A stretch of DNA of 64,000 bases from the NCBI RefSeq assembly GCF_947500325.1, contig NZ_CANMRQ010000013.1:38257-102256 (forward strand), read 5' to 3'. The notes under the pieces were generated by a model, which was given only the letters and a program-made list of their open reading frames with translations, had not been told where the DNA came from and searched no databases. A program made the position numbers and the translations under genes. This DNA comes from an uncultured Lacinutrix sp. (lineage in GTDB: Bacteria > Bacteroidota > Bacteroidia > Flavobacteriales > Flavobacteriaceae). Below, one piece after another: positions 44,073-52,358 of this stretch (the first letter of the stretch is position 1; each line of letters begins with the position of its first letter).

Positions 44073-44975
44073 CTATTGACCTAATTTAAAGTCTATACTT
44101 ACAAAACCTATTTGTCTAGTTGGTGCTTTAGAATCTGCCGGCCATTTTCCAGACAATGCTATCTGTTTTGCTGGTTCTAAAAGGCAAGATGCTGTATTTT
44201 CAGTCCCTTTTACTCCTGGTTCTGCTTTCACTACTTTACCACTTCTATCTACTTCAATTCTAACTACAACTAAACCAGACTCGTTACATTTTTGTTTTAT
44301 TTCTTTAAAGCGTCCGCGCCCGCGTCCATTTAATCCAGAGCCAACACCTCCATTTCCTGTTCCTGAATCTCCAAAATAACTTGGTGCATATGGATTACCA
44401 TTTAGCTGTCCTTTATCTCCATTTTGAGTATCGTTTCCTTCACTTCCAGAAGCTTCACCATCTGTATTATTCATACCGCCCATCATAGCATCTAGCTCTG
44501 CTTTTTTCTTAGCTTCTTCTGCTTTCTTTTTTGCTTCGGCATCTGCTTTAGCTTTTGCTATTCTATCTGCCTTGGCTTTAGCTTCTGCCTCTGCTCTTTC
44601 TTTAGCTTTTTTTGCTTCTTTAGCTTTTTTTATTGCAATCGCTTCTTCAGATTCTTGAGTTAAAACATCTTCTTTTACAGCTTCAGATGTAGCAGCTTGC
44701 TCTGATACTTCTTCACTTTCTTTAGCTTCAGTAGGTTCAGAATTAGCTTCTTGCAGTTGCTTATTTATATTTAAATCTTTTGATTTTACTGGCTTATCTG
44801 GCTGAACATTACCACTGCCTACTGCAGAATTACCAAAATTAACAGCTACTCCATACTCTTCTGGTGGATCTTGATACGTTTGTCCAACTACAAAACACAG
44901 TAATACTAAAATCAAAACTATTAAAGTTGTGATTTTTGCTGAATTACGCTCGTGTTTTGTTTCTAAATATTTCAT
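44073..44975 (-). CDS. TonB-like energy transducer (copy A)
   Basis: A 300-residue periplasmic-spanning protein that couples the ExbB/ExbD proton motor to outer-membrane transporters. N-terminal signal-anchor (residues 15-34, TTLIVLILVLLCFVVG), a long Glu/Ala/Lys-rich helical rod (about 60-165), a Gly/Asn linker (GDKGQLNGNPYAPSYFG), and a C-terminal TonB/TolA-type domain (residues 215-300, LVVVRIEVDRSGKVVKAEPG). The first ~50 residues match the copy B protein at 46192 closely, but the rod and C-domain differ strongly. It follows exbD copy A after a 35-base gap caused by a 34-bp tandem duplication. Confidence 0.85.
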   Translation of the reverse strand: MKYLETKHERNSAKITTLIVLILVLLCFVVGQTYQDPPEEYGVAVNFGNSAVGSGNVQPDKPVKSKDLNINKQLQEANSEPTEAKESEEVSEQAATSEAVKEDVLTQESEEAIAIKKAKEAKKAKERAEAEAKAKADRIAKAKADAEAKKKAEEAKKKAELDAMMGGMNNTDGEASGSEGNDTQNGDKGQLNGNPYAPSYFGDSGTGNGGVGSGLNGRGRGRFKEIKQKCNESGLVVVRIEVDRSGKVVKAEPGVKGTENTASCLLEPAKQIALSGKWPADSKAPTRQIGFVSIDFKLGQ

Positions 44976-45043
44976 CTTATTGTGACTTCACTGCCAATGT
45001 TGACTTAATCTTATTGTGACTTCACTGCCAATGTTGACTTAAT
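44976..45043 (-). repeat. 34-bp tandem duplication at the exbD/tonB junction
   Basis: The 34 bases at 44976-45009 repeat exactly at 45010-45043. They are the end of exbD copy A with its stop codon. At copy B (47275) only one unit exists and exbD and tonB are separated by 1 base, so the duplication is new and has lengthened the spacing in copy A. Confidence 0.9.
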
Positions 45044-45403
45044 CTTATTTCTATTTGCTATATCCATTATATAAACTACATTCTTCATCTCCACACTCTC
45101 ATCTGATCGTATTGTTATACTCTCTGTTCCAGATGCTCCTACTTTTGCTAACACTTCTGCTTCTAATCTATCCTTAGAAACCTGTTTCATATCTACAAAA
45201 TACTCATTCTTCTTGTTTACACTTACATTTACGTTTTTTGTCTGTGTCGTCTTACTTGACGATTTTGGCAATAGTAAATCTATTGCTTCGGCTGAAACCA
45301 ATGTAGACGCAATCATAAAAAAGATAAGCAATAAGAATACAATATCGGTCATAGATGACATATTGAATTCTGGTGTTACTTTATTTCTTCCGCGTAGATT
45401 CAT
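45011..45403 (-). CDS. exbD: ExbD/TolR-type biopolymer transport protein (copy A)
   Basis: A 130-residue motor subunit with one transmembrane helix (about 20-40) carrying the proton-pathway Asp in SSMTDIVFLLLIFFMI, followed by a periplasmic domain. The protein is identical to copy B at 47276-47668, and I see only two base differences in the 393-base genes. It is 10 bases downstream of exbB copy A. Together with ExbB it powers TonB. Confidence 0.92.
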   Translation of the reverse strand: MNLRGRNKVTPEFNMSSMTDIVFLLLIFFMIASTLVSAEAIDLLLPKSSSKTTQTKNVNVSVNKKNEYFVDMKQVSKDRLEAEVLAKVGASGTESITIRSDESVEMKNVVYIMDIANRNKIKSTLAVKSQ

Positions 45404-45413
45404 ATATCAAATA

Positions 45414-46115
45414 TTAAATTGGTTCATTTAAAAGATCTAAGAAATCTAACGAATTAGCTTCCATTTGATACACAACCTTATCTGTTCTTACTACTAAATG
45501 ATTATAGGCTATATAGGCTACAATACCAACTATTAAGCCTCCTACTGTAGTTGTCATGGCTGTATATAATCCATCGGCTAATGTTTTTATATCTATTGAT
45601 CCTCCCGAATTTGCAATCTCAAATATTGATAATATCATACCAATTACTGTTCCAAGAAAGCCTATCATGGGTGCCGCACCAGATATTGTCGCTAAAACAC
45701 TTACGTTTTTCTCTAGTCTATAAACCTCTAATCGTCCTGCGTTTTCTATTGCTGTATTTATATCTTCTAATGGTTTGCCTATTCTTGAAATACCTTTGCT
45801 TATTAATCTAGATACTGGCGTATTAGATTGTGAACATAAGTTTTGTGCTGAATCTATTTTACCGTCACTAACATAATCTCTAATTTGATTCATGAAATTA
45901 GAATCTACCTTTGAGGCATCTTTAACTGCTAATATGCGCTCAAAATAAATATATAAGGCTACTATAAATAAAACGAATAATAGGGCAATAATTATAATAC
46001 CTGCTGTACCGCCTGTTGTTATAAGTTCTACTATTGAGAGTGTCTTCTCTACTGATTCGCCTTCTATTAATGCATCTGCATCTTGAGCTGTGTCTTGTAT
46101 TAATGTACTTAACAT
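45414..46115 (-). CDS. exbB: ExbB/MotA-TolQ-type proton channel protein (copy A)
   Basis: A 233-residue inner-membrane protein with three hydrophobic segments (about 31-55, 125-150, 165-190) and the conserved TolQ/ExbB channel regions AAPMIGFLGTVIGMI and AMTTTVGGLIVGI. Start at ATG 46115 (MLSTLIQ), to match copy B; the frame continues upstream to 46208 but that extension crosses the intergenic region. It differs from copy B by only two residues (Ile/Leu17 and Arg/Lys in VVxTDK). Confidence 0.92.
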   Translation of the reverse strand: MLSTLIQDTAQDADALIEGESVEKTLSIVELITTGGTAGIIIIALLFVLFIVALYIYFERILAVKDASKVDSNFMNQIRDYVSDGKIDSAQNLCSQSNTPVSRLISKGISRIGKPLEDINTAIENAGRLEVYRLEKNVSVLATISGAAPMIGFLGTVIGMILSIFEIANSGGSIDIKTLADGLYTAMTTTVGGLIVGIVAYIAYNHLVVRTDKVVYQMEANSLDFLDLLNEPI

Positions 46116-46191
46116 ATTATGGTTTTTGTTGGGGTTATATAACGTTAATATTAGTATAAATGTTTTAAAAAGTGTCTTTTTAAGTAAAAAG

Positions 46192-47274
46192 TTAATCTGC
46201 TTTAACATTAAGAGGCAAGAAATAACGAACTGTAACGGGCTTACCTTGTTGCATTCCTGGTTTCATTTTAGGCAATAGATTAGCAACTCGTTTAGCTTCC
46301 TCTGCTAATTTTGGGTCTGGCGCTTTAACTCTAATACCAACGACATTTCCTGTTTGGTTTATTTTAAAAGAAACTCCCATTTTTTGTATTCCAGAAAGTC
46401 CTAAATCTGATGCTAAGCTTTTATTAAAATTCTCGCCAAGAAATTTCTTAATTTTTTCATTCATACATTTTTTCTTGGCATTATTATCGCCTCCTTCACA
46501 ACCTGGATAAATTGGCACATTTTCAATTAAAGCAAAAGAGACTTCTCCAGATCCTTGACTTTTCTTTTTTGCGGCCGCTGCTGCAGCTGCTTTTTTTGCT
46601 GCGGCATCAGCTTTAGCTTTTGCAGCCTTGGCTTTAGCTATTCTATCTGCTTCTGCTTTTTTTGCTTCGGCTACAGCTCTAGCTTTTGCTTCCTTTGCTT
46701 CTCTATCTGCTTTTGCCTTTGCTTCGGCTGCTTTTTTAGCTGCAGCAGCTTTTTCAGCTTTTTCTTTTGCTTCTTTTTCTAATTTTTCTAATCTCTCTTT
46801 TGCTTCTTTAGCTTCTTTTTCATTTTTAATTTTAAGCGCTTCTTCTGCCTGTTGCGCTAATATTTTTTCTGCAGCGGCAGCTTCTTCTGCGGCAGCAGCT
46901 TCAGCGGCGGCAGCCTCTGCAGCTTCTTGTTCTGCTGCGGCTTCTTCTGCAGCAGCTTCCTCAGCCGCTGCTTCTGCGGCTTCCAGTTCTTCAGTAGCTG
47001 CCTCAATCTCTTCTTCTACATTATCTTCTTCTACATTATCTTCTGATTCTATTTCTTCCGATTCAGACTCTGTTTCTTCAAATTCCTCAAAACTATCTGG
47101 TTCTACACTATCATTAACAGCACTAGCATTACCAAAGTTAATAGCTACTCCATATTCTTCTGGTTCTTCTTTATAATCTTGACCGACAACAAAACAGAGT
47201 AATACTAAAATAATGACTATTAAAGTTGTAATTTTTGCTGAATTACGCTCGTGTTTTGTTTCTAAATACTTCAT
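46192..47274 (-). CDS. TonB-like energy transducer (copy B)
   Basis: A 360-residue TonB protein. Signal-anchor residues 15-34; acidic segment (55-90, many Glu); extremely Ala/Glu- then Ala/Lys-rich rod (about 90-240), whose coding DNA is unusually GC-rich for this genome; and a full Bacteroidetes-type TonB C-terminal domain (about 245-360; NVPIYPGCEG, MGVSFKINQTGNVVGIRVKAPDP, VTVRYFLPLNVKAD). Follows exbD copy B after 1 base. Confidence 0.9.
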   Translation of the reverse strand: MKYLETKHERNSAKITTLIVIILVLLCFVVGQDYKEEPEEYGVAINFGNASAVNDSVEPDSFEEFEETESESEEIESEDNVEEDNVEEEIEAATEELEAAEAAAEEAAAEEAAAEQEAAEAAAAEAAAAEEAAAAEKILAQQAEEALKIKNEKEAKEAKERLEKLEKEAKEKAEKAAAAKKAAEAKAKADREAKEAKARAVAEAKKAEADRIAKAKAAKAKADAAAKKAAAAAAAKKKSQGSGEVSFALIENVPIYPGCEGGDNNAKKKCMNEKIKKFLGENFNKSLASDLGLSGIQKMGVSFKINQTGNVVGIRVKAPDPKLAEEAKRVANLLPKMKPGMQQGKPVTVRYFLPLNVKAD

Positions 47275-47275
47275 C

Positions 47276-47668
47276 TTATTGTGACTTTACTGCCAATGTT
47301 GACTTAATCTTATTTCTATTTGCTATATCCATTATATAAACTACATTCTTCATCTCCACACTCTCATCTGATCGTATTGTTATACTCTCTGTTCCAGATG
47401 CTCCTACTTTTGCTAACACTTCTGCTTCTAATCTATCCTTAGAAACCTGTTTCATATCTACAAAATACTCATTCTTCTTGTTTACACTTACATTTACGTT
47501 TTTTGTCTGTGTCGTCTTACTTGACGATTTTGGCAATAATAAATCTATTGCTTCGGCTGAAACCAATGTAGACGCAATCATAAAAAAGATAAGCAATAAG
47601 AATACAATATCGGTCATAGATGACATATTGAATTCTGGTGTTACTTTATTTCTTCCGCGTAGATTCAT
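47276..47668 (-). CDS. exbD: ExbD/TolR-type biopolymer transport protein (copy B)
   Basis: 130 residues, identical to copy A, with the same SSMTDIVFLLLIFF membrane helix and conserved Asp. One base from tonB copy B and 10 bases from exbB copy B. The near-perfect DNA identity with copy A points to recent duplication or ongoing gene conversion. Confidence 0.92.
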   Translation of the reverse strand: MNLRGRNKVTPEFNMSSMTDIVFLLLIFFMIASTLVSAEAIDLLLPKSSSKTTQTKNVNVSVNKKNEYFVDMKQVSKDRLEAEVLAKVGASGTESITIRSDESVEMKNVVYIMDIANRNKIKSTLAVKSQ

Positions 47669-47678
47669 ATATCAAATA

Positions 47679-48380
47679 TTAAATTGGTTCATTTAAAAGA
47701 TCTAAGAAATCTAACGAATTAGCTTCCATTTGATACACAACCTTGTCTGTTTTTACTACTAAATGATTATAGGCTATATAGGCTACAATACCAACTATTA
47801 AGCCTCCTACTGTTGTTGTCATGGCTGTATATAATCCATCGGCTAATGTTTTTATATCTATTGATCCTCCCGAATTTGCAATCTCAAATATTGATAATAT
47901 CATACCAATTACTGTTCCAAGAAAGCCTATCATGGGTGCCGCACCTGATATTGTTGCTAAAACACTTACGTTTTTCTCTAGTCTATAAACTTCTAATCGG
48001 CCTGCGTTTTCTATTGCTGTATTTATATCTTCTAATGGTTTGCCTATTCTTGAAATACCTTTGCTTATTAATCTAGATACTGGCGTATTAGATTGTGAAC
48101 ATAAGTTTTGTGCTGAATCTATTTTACCATCACTAACATAATCTCTAATTTGATTCATGAAATTAGAATCTACCTTTGAGGCATCTTTTACTGCTAATAT
48201 GCGCTCAAAATAAATATATAAGGCTACTATAAATAAAACGAATAATAGGGCTATAATTATAATACCTGCTGTGCCGCCTGTTGTTATAAGTTCTACTATT
48301 GAGAGTGTCTTCTCTACTGATTCGCCTTCTAATAATGCATCTGCATCTTGAGCTGTGTCTTGTATTAATGTACTTAACAT
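47679..48380 (-). CDS. exbB: ExbB/MotA-TolQ-type proton channel protein (copy B)
   Basis: 233 residues, differing from copy A at two positions. Same three membrane segments and channel motifs. It is the first gene of the duplicated cluster and lies 51 bases after the nhaD stop. An inverted repeat ACGCTAA/TTAGCGT (48407-48428) sits in that gap and might be a weak terminator or operator. Confidence 0.92.
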   Translation of the reverse strand: MLSTLIQDTAQDADALLEGESVEKTLSIVELITTGGTAGIIIIALLFVLFIVALYIYFERILAVKDASKVDSNFMNQIRDYVSDGKIDSAQNLCSQSNTPVSRLISKGISRIGKPLEDINTAIENAGRLEVYRLEKNVSVLATISGAAPMIGFLGTVIGMILSIFEIANSGGSIDIKTLADGLYTAMTTTVGGLIVGIVAYIAYNHLVVKTDKVVYQMEANSLDFLDLLNEPI

Positions 48381-48431
48381 ATTATGGTTTTTGTTGGTTT
48401 AATATAACGCTAATATTTTATTTAGCGTATG

Positions 48432-49823
48432 TTAAAATAATGTTCTAGTAAATAAAAATGCTACTGCACCTGCTAAGAAACCTGCTAATGCTAACCATGA
48501 TATCTTTTTAAGGTACCAGAAAAAATCTATTTTCTCCATTCCCATAGCCACAACACCTGCTGCAGATCCAATAATTAACATACTTCCACCAGTACCTGCT
48601 GAGTAAGCTATAAAATGCCATAATTGGTCATCCATACTTTCCGTAAACATACCTAAACTTGCTGCTACCAATGGTACATTATCAATTACTGCAGATCCTA
48701 CACCAAGTAATAAAACAACCAAATCAGACACTTCTGTGCCAGCCATTTCAGTTCCCATTAAAGGTACTGATTCTTTTAAAGTTGATGCAAAACCAAATAG
48801 TGTTCCTAAAGATTCTAAAGCAGCTACAGCCATTAAGATTCCTAAAAAGAATAAAATACTTGGTAATTCTATTTTTGATAATGAATGATGTACAGGACTA
48901 TGGTGCGCATGTGCTTCACTAGTTTCATCATCTATTTCTGTTAAACTAAATTTTGAAGAGCTATAGATTTCTGCAAATATAGCCACAACTCCAAGAGAAA
49001 GCATCATACCTACGTAAGGTGGTAAATGTGTAATAACTTTAAAAATTGGAACAAATATTATTGCTCCTAAACCTAAATACAGCATTGTCCCACTAAACCT
49101 ACTTTTTGGTTTATCGTCTTCAGCTTCAACTTCTAGATTTCCTTTAAAGGCTGGTAAAAATGATGCTATAAAAGCTGGTACAATCATACAAACCAACGAT
49201 GGTAAAAATAAATAACCAAACAAGTACCCTGTAGAAACCTTATTTCCAATCCATAACATAGTAGTTGTTACATCTCCTATAGGTGAAAATGCTCCACCTG
49301 CATTAGCTGCAATAATTATTAAACCTGCATACCAAATACGTACGCTTCTATCTTTAACGATTTTTTGAAGAATAGAAATTAGAACTATAGTAGCAGTTAG
49401 GTTATCTATTATCGCAGAAAGTACAAAAGCTAAACCACAAAAAATCCATAGTATTTTTGATTTCTTTTTAGTTTTGATAAAACTCTTTATTGTTGAAAAA
49501 CCATCAAAATAATCTATAATTTCAACAATGGTCATTGCTCCTAATAAAAACACTAATATCTCTGCGGTCTTACCTAAATGATGCAATAATGTTTCTTCCA
49601 TTAAATGCATTTTATCTTCATGGCCTAATGCTGGAAAATTTTCAACTAAAGCATGCTTAGCAGAGTCAAACCAAGAAGGAAATGAATCTATACCTAAAGA
49701 TATTAATGCCCAGCTTATAGCCATCATGACTAAAGCAGGAATCAACTTATCTATTTTTATACTATGCTCTAATGTAATGGCTAAATAACCAAAGACAAAG
49801 ACAAGAATAATTACTGTTTCCAT
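48432..49823 (-). CDS. nhaD: NhaD-type sodium/proton antiporter
   Basis: A 463-residue inner-membrane protein with about 12 transmembrane segments, of the ion transporter superfamily. Typical features are IDYFDGFSTIKSF after the first helices, GLAFVLSAIIDNLTATIVLISIL, the hairpin GGAFSPIGDVTTTMLWIG, SILFFLGILMAVAALESLG and the second DN pair SAVIDNVPLVAA. It exports Na+ (or Li+) for H+, expected for a marine organism. It is 3 bases downstream of the amino-acid dehydrogenase gene. Confidence 0.93.
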   Translation of the reverse strand: METVIILVFVFGYLAITLEHSIKIDKLIPALVMMAISWALISLGIDSFPSWFDSAKHALVENFPALGHEDKMHLMEETLLHHLGKTAEILVFLLGAMTIVEIIDYFDGFSTIKSFIKTKKKSKILWIFCGLAFVLSAIIDNLTATIVLISILQKIVKDRSVRIWYAGLIIIAANAGGAFSPIGDVTTTMLWIGNKVSTGYLFGYLFLPSLVCMIVPAFIASFLPAFKGNLEVEAEDDKPKSRFSGTMLYLGLGAIIFVPIFKVITHLPPYVGMMLSLGVVAIFAEIYSSSKFSLTEIDDETSEAHAHHSPVHHSLSKIELPSILFFLGILMAVAALESLGTLFGFASTLKESVPLMGTEMAGTEVSDLVVLLLGVGSAVIDNVPLVAASLGMFTESMDDQLWHFIAYSAGTGGSMLIIGSAAGVVAMGMEKIDFFWYLKKISWLALAGFLAGAVAFLFTRTLF

Positions 49824-49826
49824 ATG

Positions 49827-51053
49827 TTATACTAGTTGTTTTAATGCAATTTCAAAAGCCGTTTTACTTATCTCACTCTTACTAGAGTTTCTATTGTAAA
49901 CGTTTTGAATTGCTTGTTTTATAATATTAGATGTATCATTAAAAATTGCTTCATCAGTCATTTGCACTTTACGTTCCATAAAATATGCAAAAACTCTTGC
50001 CATTCCACAATTAGAAATAAAATCTGGAATCAAACTTACTTTTTCATCTGTATGTTCCATAATACTTCCAAAGAAAATTTCTTTATCGGCAAAAGGTACG
50101 TTAGCACCACAAGAAATAACTTCTAATCCTGTATTTATCATTTGACTTATTTGATCTTGAGTAATCAATCTAGAAGCTGCACATGGTGCAAAAATTTCTG
50201 TTTGCAAAGACCATATACGCTCATTCATTTCAGCAAATGGAACCATATTATCTGTAGCTAAAGTGTTTCCATTTTTAGTTAAAAAGAAATTAGTGATTTC
50301 TTCAAAAGAAAATCCATTTTCATTAATAACACCACCAGATATATCAATAATACCAACAACTTTAGCGCCCATTTGTGCTAAATAAAAAGCAGCCGCAGAA
50401 CCTACATTTCCAAACCCTTGAACTACAGCTCGTTTTCCAACAACACTTCCTCCATAAATTTCATAATAATGTTTTACTGCTTCTGCAACTCCATAACCAG
50501 TAATCATATCTGCAACAGTATATTTCCTTGTTACATCTGGCGAATAACCTGGGTTTTCTATTACTTTTATTACGCCTTGTCTTAATTGACCAATTCTATT
50601 TATTTTATCTGCTTCTGTTGGTTTAAAATGCCCATTAAAAACGCCCTCTTGTGGATGCCATACGCCAGAGCTTTCTGTAATAGGAATAACCTCGTGGATT
50701 TCATCAACATTTAAGTCTCCTCCAGTACCATAATAACTTTTTAATAATGGAGAAACAGCTTTATACCAACGTTCTAAAACTCCTTTTTTTCTTGGATCTT
50801 TAGGGTCAAAATTTATACCTGATTTCGCGCCTCCTATTGCTGGGCCAGAAACGGTAAACTTAACTTCCATTGTTTTTGCAAGTGATAAAACCTCATTCAT
50901 GTCAAGGCCTTTTCGCATTCTTGTTCCGCCTCCTGCAGCTCCACCTCTAAGCGAGTTTATAACTGTCCAGCCTTCAGCATCTGTTTCAGAATCTTTCCAG
51001 TTAAAGACTATTTCGGGTTCTTTATTTTCGTATTTTTTTAGTAACTCTTTCAT
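49827..51053 (-). CDS. Glu/Leu/Phe/Val dehydrogenase family protein
   Basis: A 408-residue amino-acid dehydrogenase. The dimerisation/catalytic domain has GGGTRMRKGLD and the catalytic Lys in FTVSGPAIGGAKSGINFDP; the Rossmann domain has AVVQGFGNVGSAAAFYLAQMGAKVVGI. These enzymes oxidatively deaminate Glu or branched-chain/aromatic amino acids with NAD(P); which one is not decidable by eye. A -7 element TATATTTG (51158-51165, minus strand) overlaps an 18-base palindrome at 51141-51158 upstream. Confidence 0.88.
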   Translation of the reverse strand: MKELLKKYENKEPEIVFNWKDSETDAEGWTVINSLRGGAAGGGTRMRKGLDMNEVLSLAKTMEVKFTVSGPAIGGAKSGINFDPKDPRKKGVLERWYKAVSPLLKSYYGTGGDLNVDEIHEVIPITESSGVWHPQEGVFNGHFKPTEADKINRIGQLRQGVIKVIENPGYSPDVTRKYTVADMITGYGVAEAVKHYYEIYGGSVVGKRAVVQGFGNVGSAAAFYLAQMGAKVVGIIDISGGVINENGFSFEEITNFFLTKNGNTLATDNMVPFAEMNERIWSLQTEIFAPCAASRLITQDQISQMINTGLEVISCGANVPFADKEIFFGSIMEHTDEKVSLIPDFISNCGMARVFAYFMERKVQMTDEAIFNDTSNIIKQAIQNVYNRNSSKSEISKTAFEIALKQLV

Positions 51054-51140
51054 TTAGTTAGTTTTGAATCTTTTAAACTTTAATAATTAGGTCTGTGGTG
51101 TTTGAAAGAAGTGTAGCTAAAGTTGATTCATTTCTTGATA

Positions 51141-51158
51141 GTTAAATTTTAATTTAAC
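51141..51158. promoter_or_regulatory. Palindromic operator upstream of the dehydrogenase gene
   Basis: GTTAAATTTTAATTTAAC, a perfect inverted repeat with 8-base arms, directly downstream of the -7 element TATATTTG (51158-51165, minus strand). Suited to repression of the dehydrogenase-nhaD transcript by an unidentified regulator. Confidence 0.4.
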
Positions 51159-51202
51159 AAATATAAAAAACTAAAAACGATAAAGTTAAAATTATTAAAA
51201 TT

Positions 51203-52267
51203 TTAAAATTGAAAAACGACACCTGAAGAATGATCTTTTTTTGCTCCTGTGACGCTAGCCAAACAATTGTTCTCATTTCGTAATTTTAAAACTCCTAAAA
51301 AACCAAAAATTAATGCTTCTTTATATTCTATAATGTCTTTAGAAGGTATTTTTATTTCATTATTAGTTAAATCTTTTATTCTAGAAATTAAAAAACTATT
51401 AAAAACGCCACCTCCAGTAGCTAAAACTGAAGCATGCGACTTTTGATTTATTATAGTGGCAATTTGTATGGCACTATGTTCAACAAAAGTTCTCAATATA
51501 TCTTTTGTGCTAAGGTCATAAGAATCAATTAAAGGGAAAACCGCTTTATTAACCCATTCTAAACCTAACGATTTTGGATAACCTTCTTTATAAAACTGAA
51601 TATCATTTAACACATTCAATAAATCACTATTTATTTCTCCTTGGGAAGCTAAACTCCCTTTATCATCGTACTCTAAACCTAGTTTCGAAATATATTTATT
51701 AAGCACAATATTTACTGGACAAATATCAAAAGCTATCCTTTTTTTATTTATTTGAGTTGAAATATTTGCAAACCCTCCTAAATTTAAACAATAATCATAA
51801 TTTTCAAATAACAATTCATCTCCTATAGGTACCAAAGGTGCACCTTGACCTCCAAACTCAACATCTTGAACTCTAAAATCACAAACAACATTTAAATTCA
51901 ATTTCTCTGCAAGAATACTTAAATTTCCAATTTGGTATGTTAATGCGTCCTCGGGTTTATGTAAAGCTGTATGCCCATGGGAACATACAGCATCAATATT
52001 TTTGACATTATTTTTTGAAATGAATTGAGCAATTAAATCTGCTAGGTAATTAGTATATTCAAAATCAAGATTTCTTAATTCTTCTTTTGAATATGCTACT
52101 AAGTTTTTTAATTGTCTTAGCCATTCATCAGTATAAGAAATGGTTTCAGCTATATTTATTTTAAAGGACCATTTATCATTAAAATTAAAAGTAACTAGTG
52201 CTAAATCAATTCCATCTAATGAAGTGCCAGACATTACTCCAATAACATTATATTCCTTTTTTACCAT
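51203..52267 (-). CDS. anmK: Anhydro-N-acetylmuramic acid kinase
   Basis: A 354-residue sugar kinase of the ASKHA fold that phosphorylates and opens 1,6-anhydro-MurNAc during peptidoglycan recycling. N-terminal phosphate loop VMSGTSLDGIDLALVTF, the conserved SHGHTALHKPE, VCDFRVQDVEFGGQGAPLVPIGD, NLGGFANIS and ATGGGVFNSFL are all present. Full length. Divergent from the acyl-CoA dehydrogenase gene, sharing a 91-base promoter region. Confidence 0.94.
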   Translation of the reverse strand: MVKKEYNVIGVMSGTSLDGIDLALVTFNFNDKWSFKINIAETISYTDEWLRQLKNLVAYSKEELRNLDFEYTNYLADLIAQFISKNNVKNIDAVCSHGHTALHKPEDALTYQIGNLSILAEKLNLNVVCDFRVQDVEFGGQGAPLVPIGDELLFENYDYCLNLGGFANISTQINKKRIAFDICPVNIVLNKYISKLGLEYDDKGSLASQGEINSDLLNVLNDIQFYKEGYPKSLGLEWVNKAVFPLIDSYDLSTKDILRTFVEHSAIQIATIINQKSHASVLATGGGVFNSFLISRIKDLTNNEIKIPSKDIIEYKEALIFGFLGVLKLRNENNCLASVTGAKKDHSSGVVFQF

Positions 52268-52291
52268 ATAAAGTAAAAATAGGAATATCTA

Positions 52292-52322
52292 TTGAAAAAA
52301 AGACAATTAAAAGTTATCTTTG
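52292..52322 (+). promoter_or_regulatory. Promoter of the acyl-CoA dehydrogenase gene
   Basis: TTG at 52292-52294, 20-base spacer, TATCTTTG at 52315-52322, a good match to the Bacteroidota TTTG/TAnnTTTG promoter, 36 bases before the start codon. Confidence 0.6.
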
Positions 52323-52358
52323 CACTCTTATTTTATCAAATTAACAATATACTAAGAC

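Noticed and set aside
46116..46208. N-terminal extension of ExbB copy A
   Set aside because: Copy B starts at the equivalent of 46115, and the extension runs through intergenic DNA into the preceding tonB stop.
46555..47176. Long plus-strand frames opposite tonB copy B
   Set aside because: They are Ala/Ser- or Cys/Phe-rich mirror images of the Ala/Glu/Lys rod codons; low-complexity antisense shadows.
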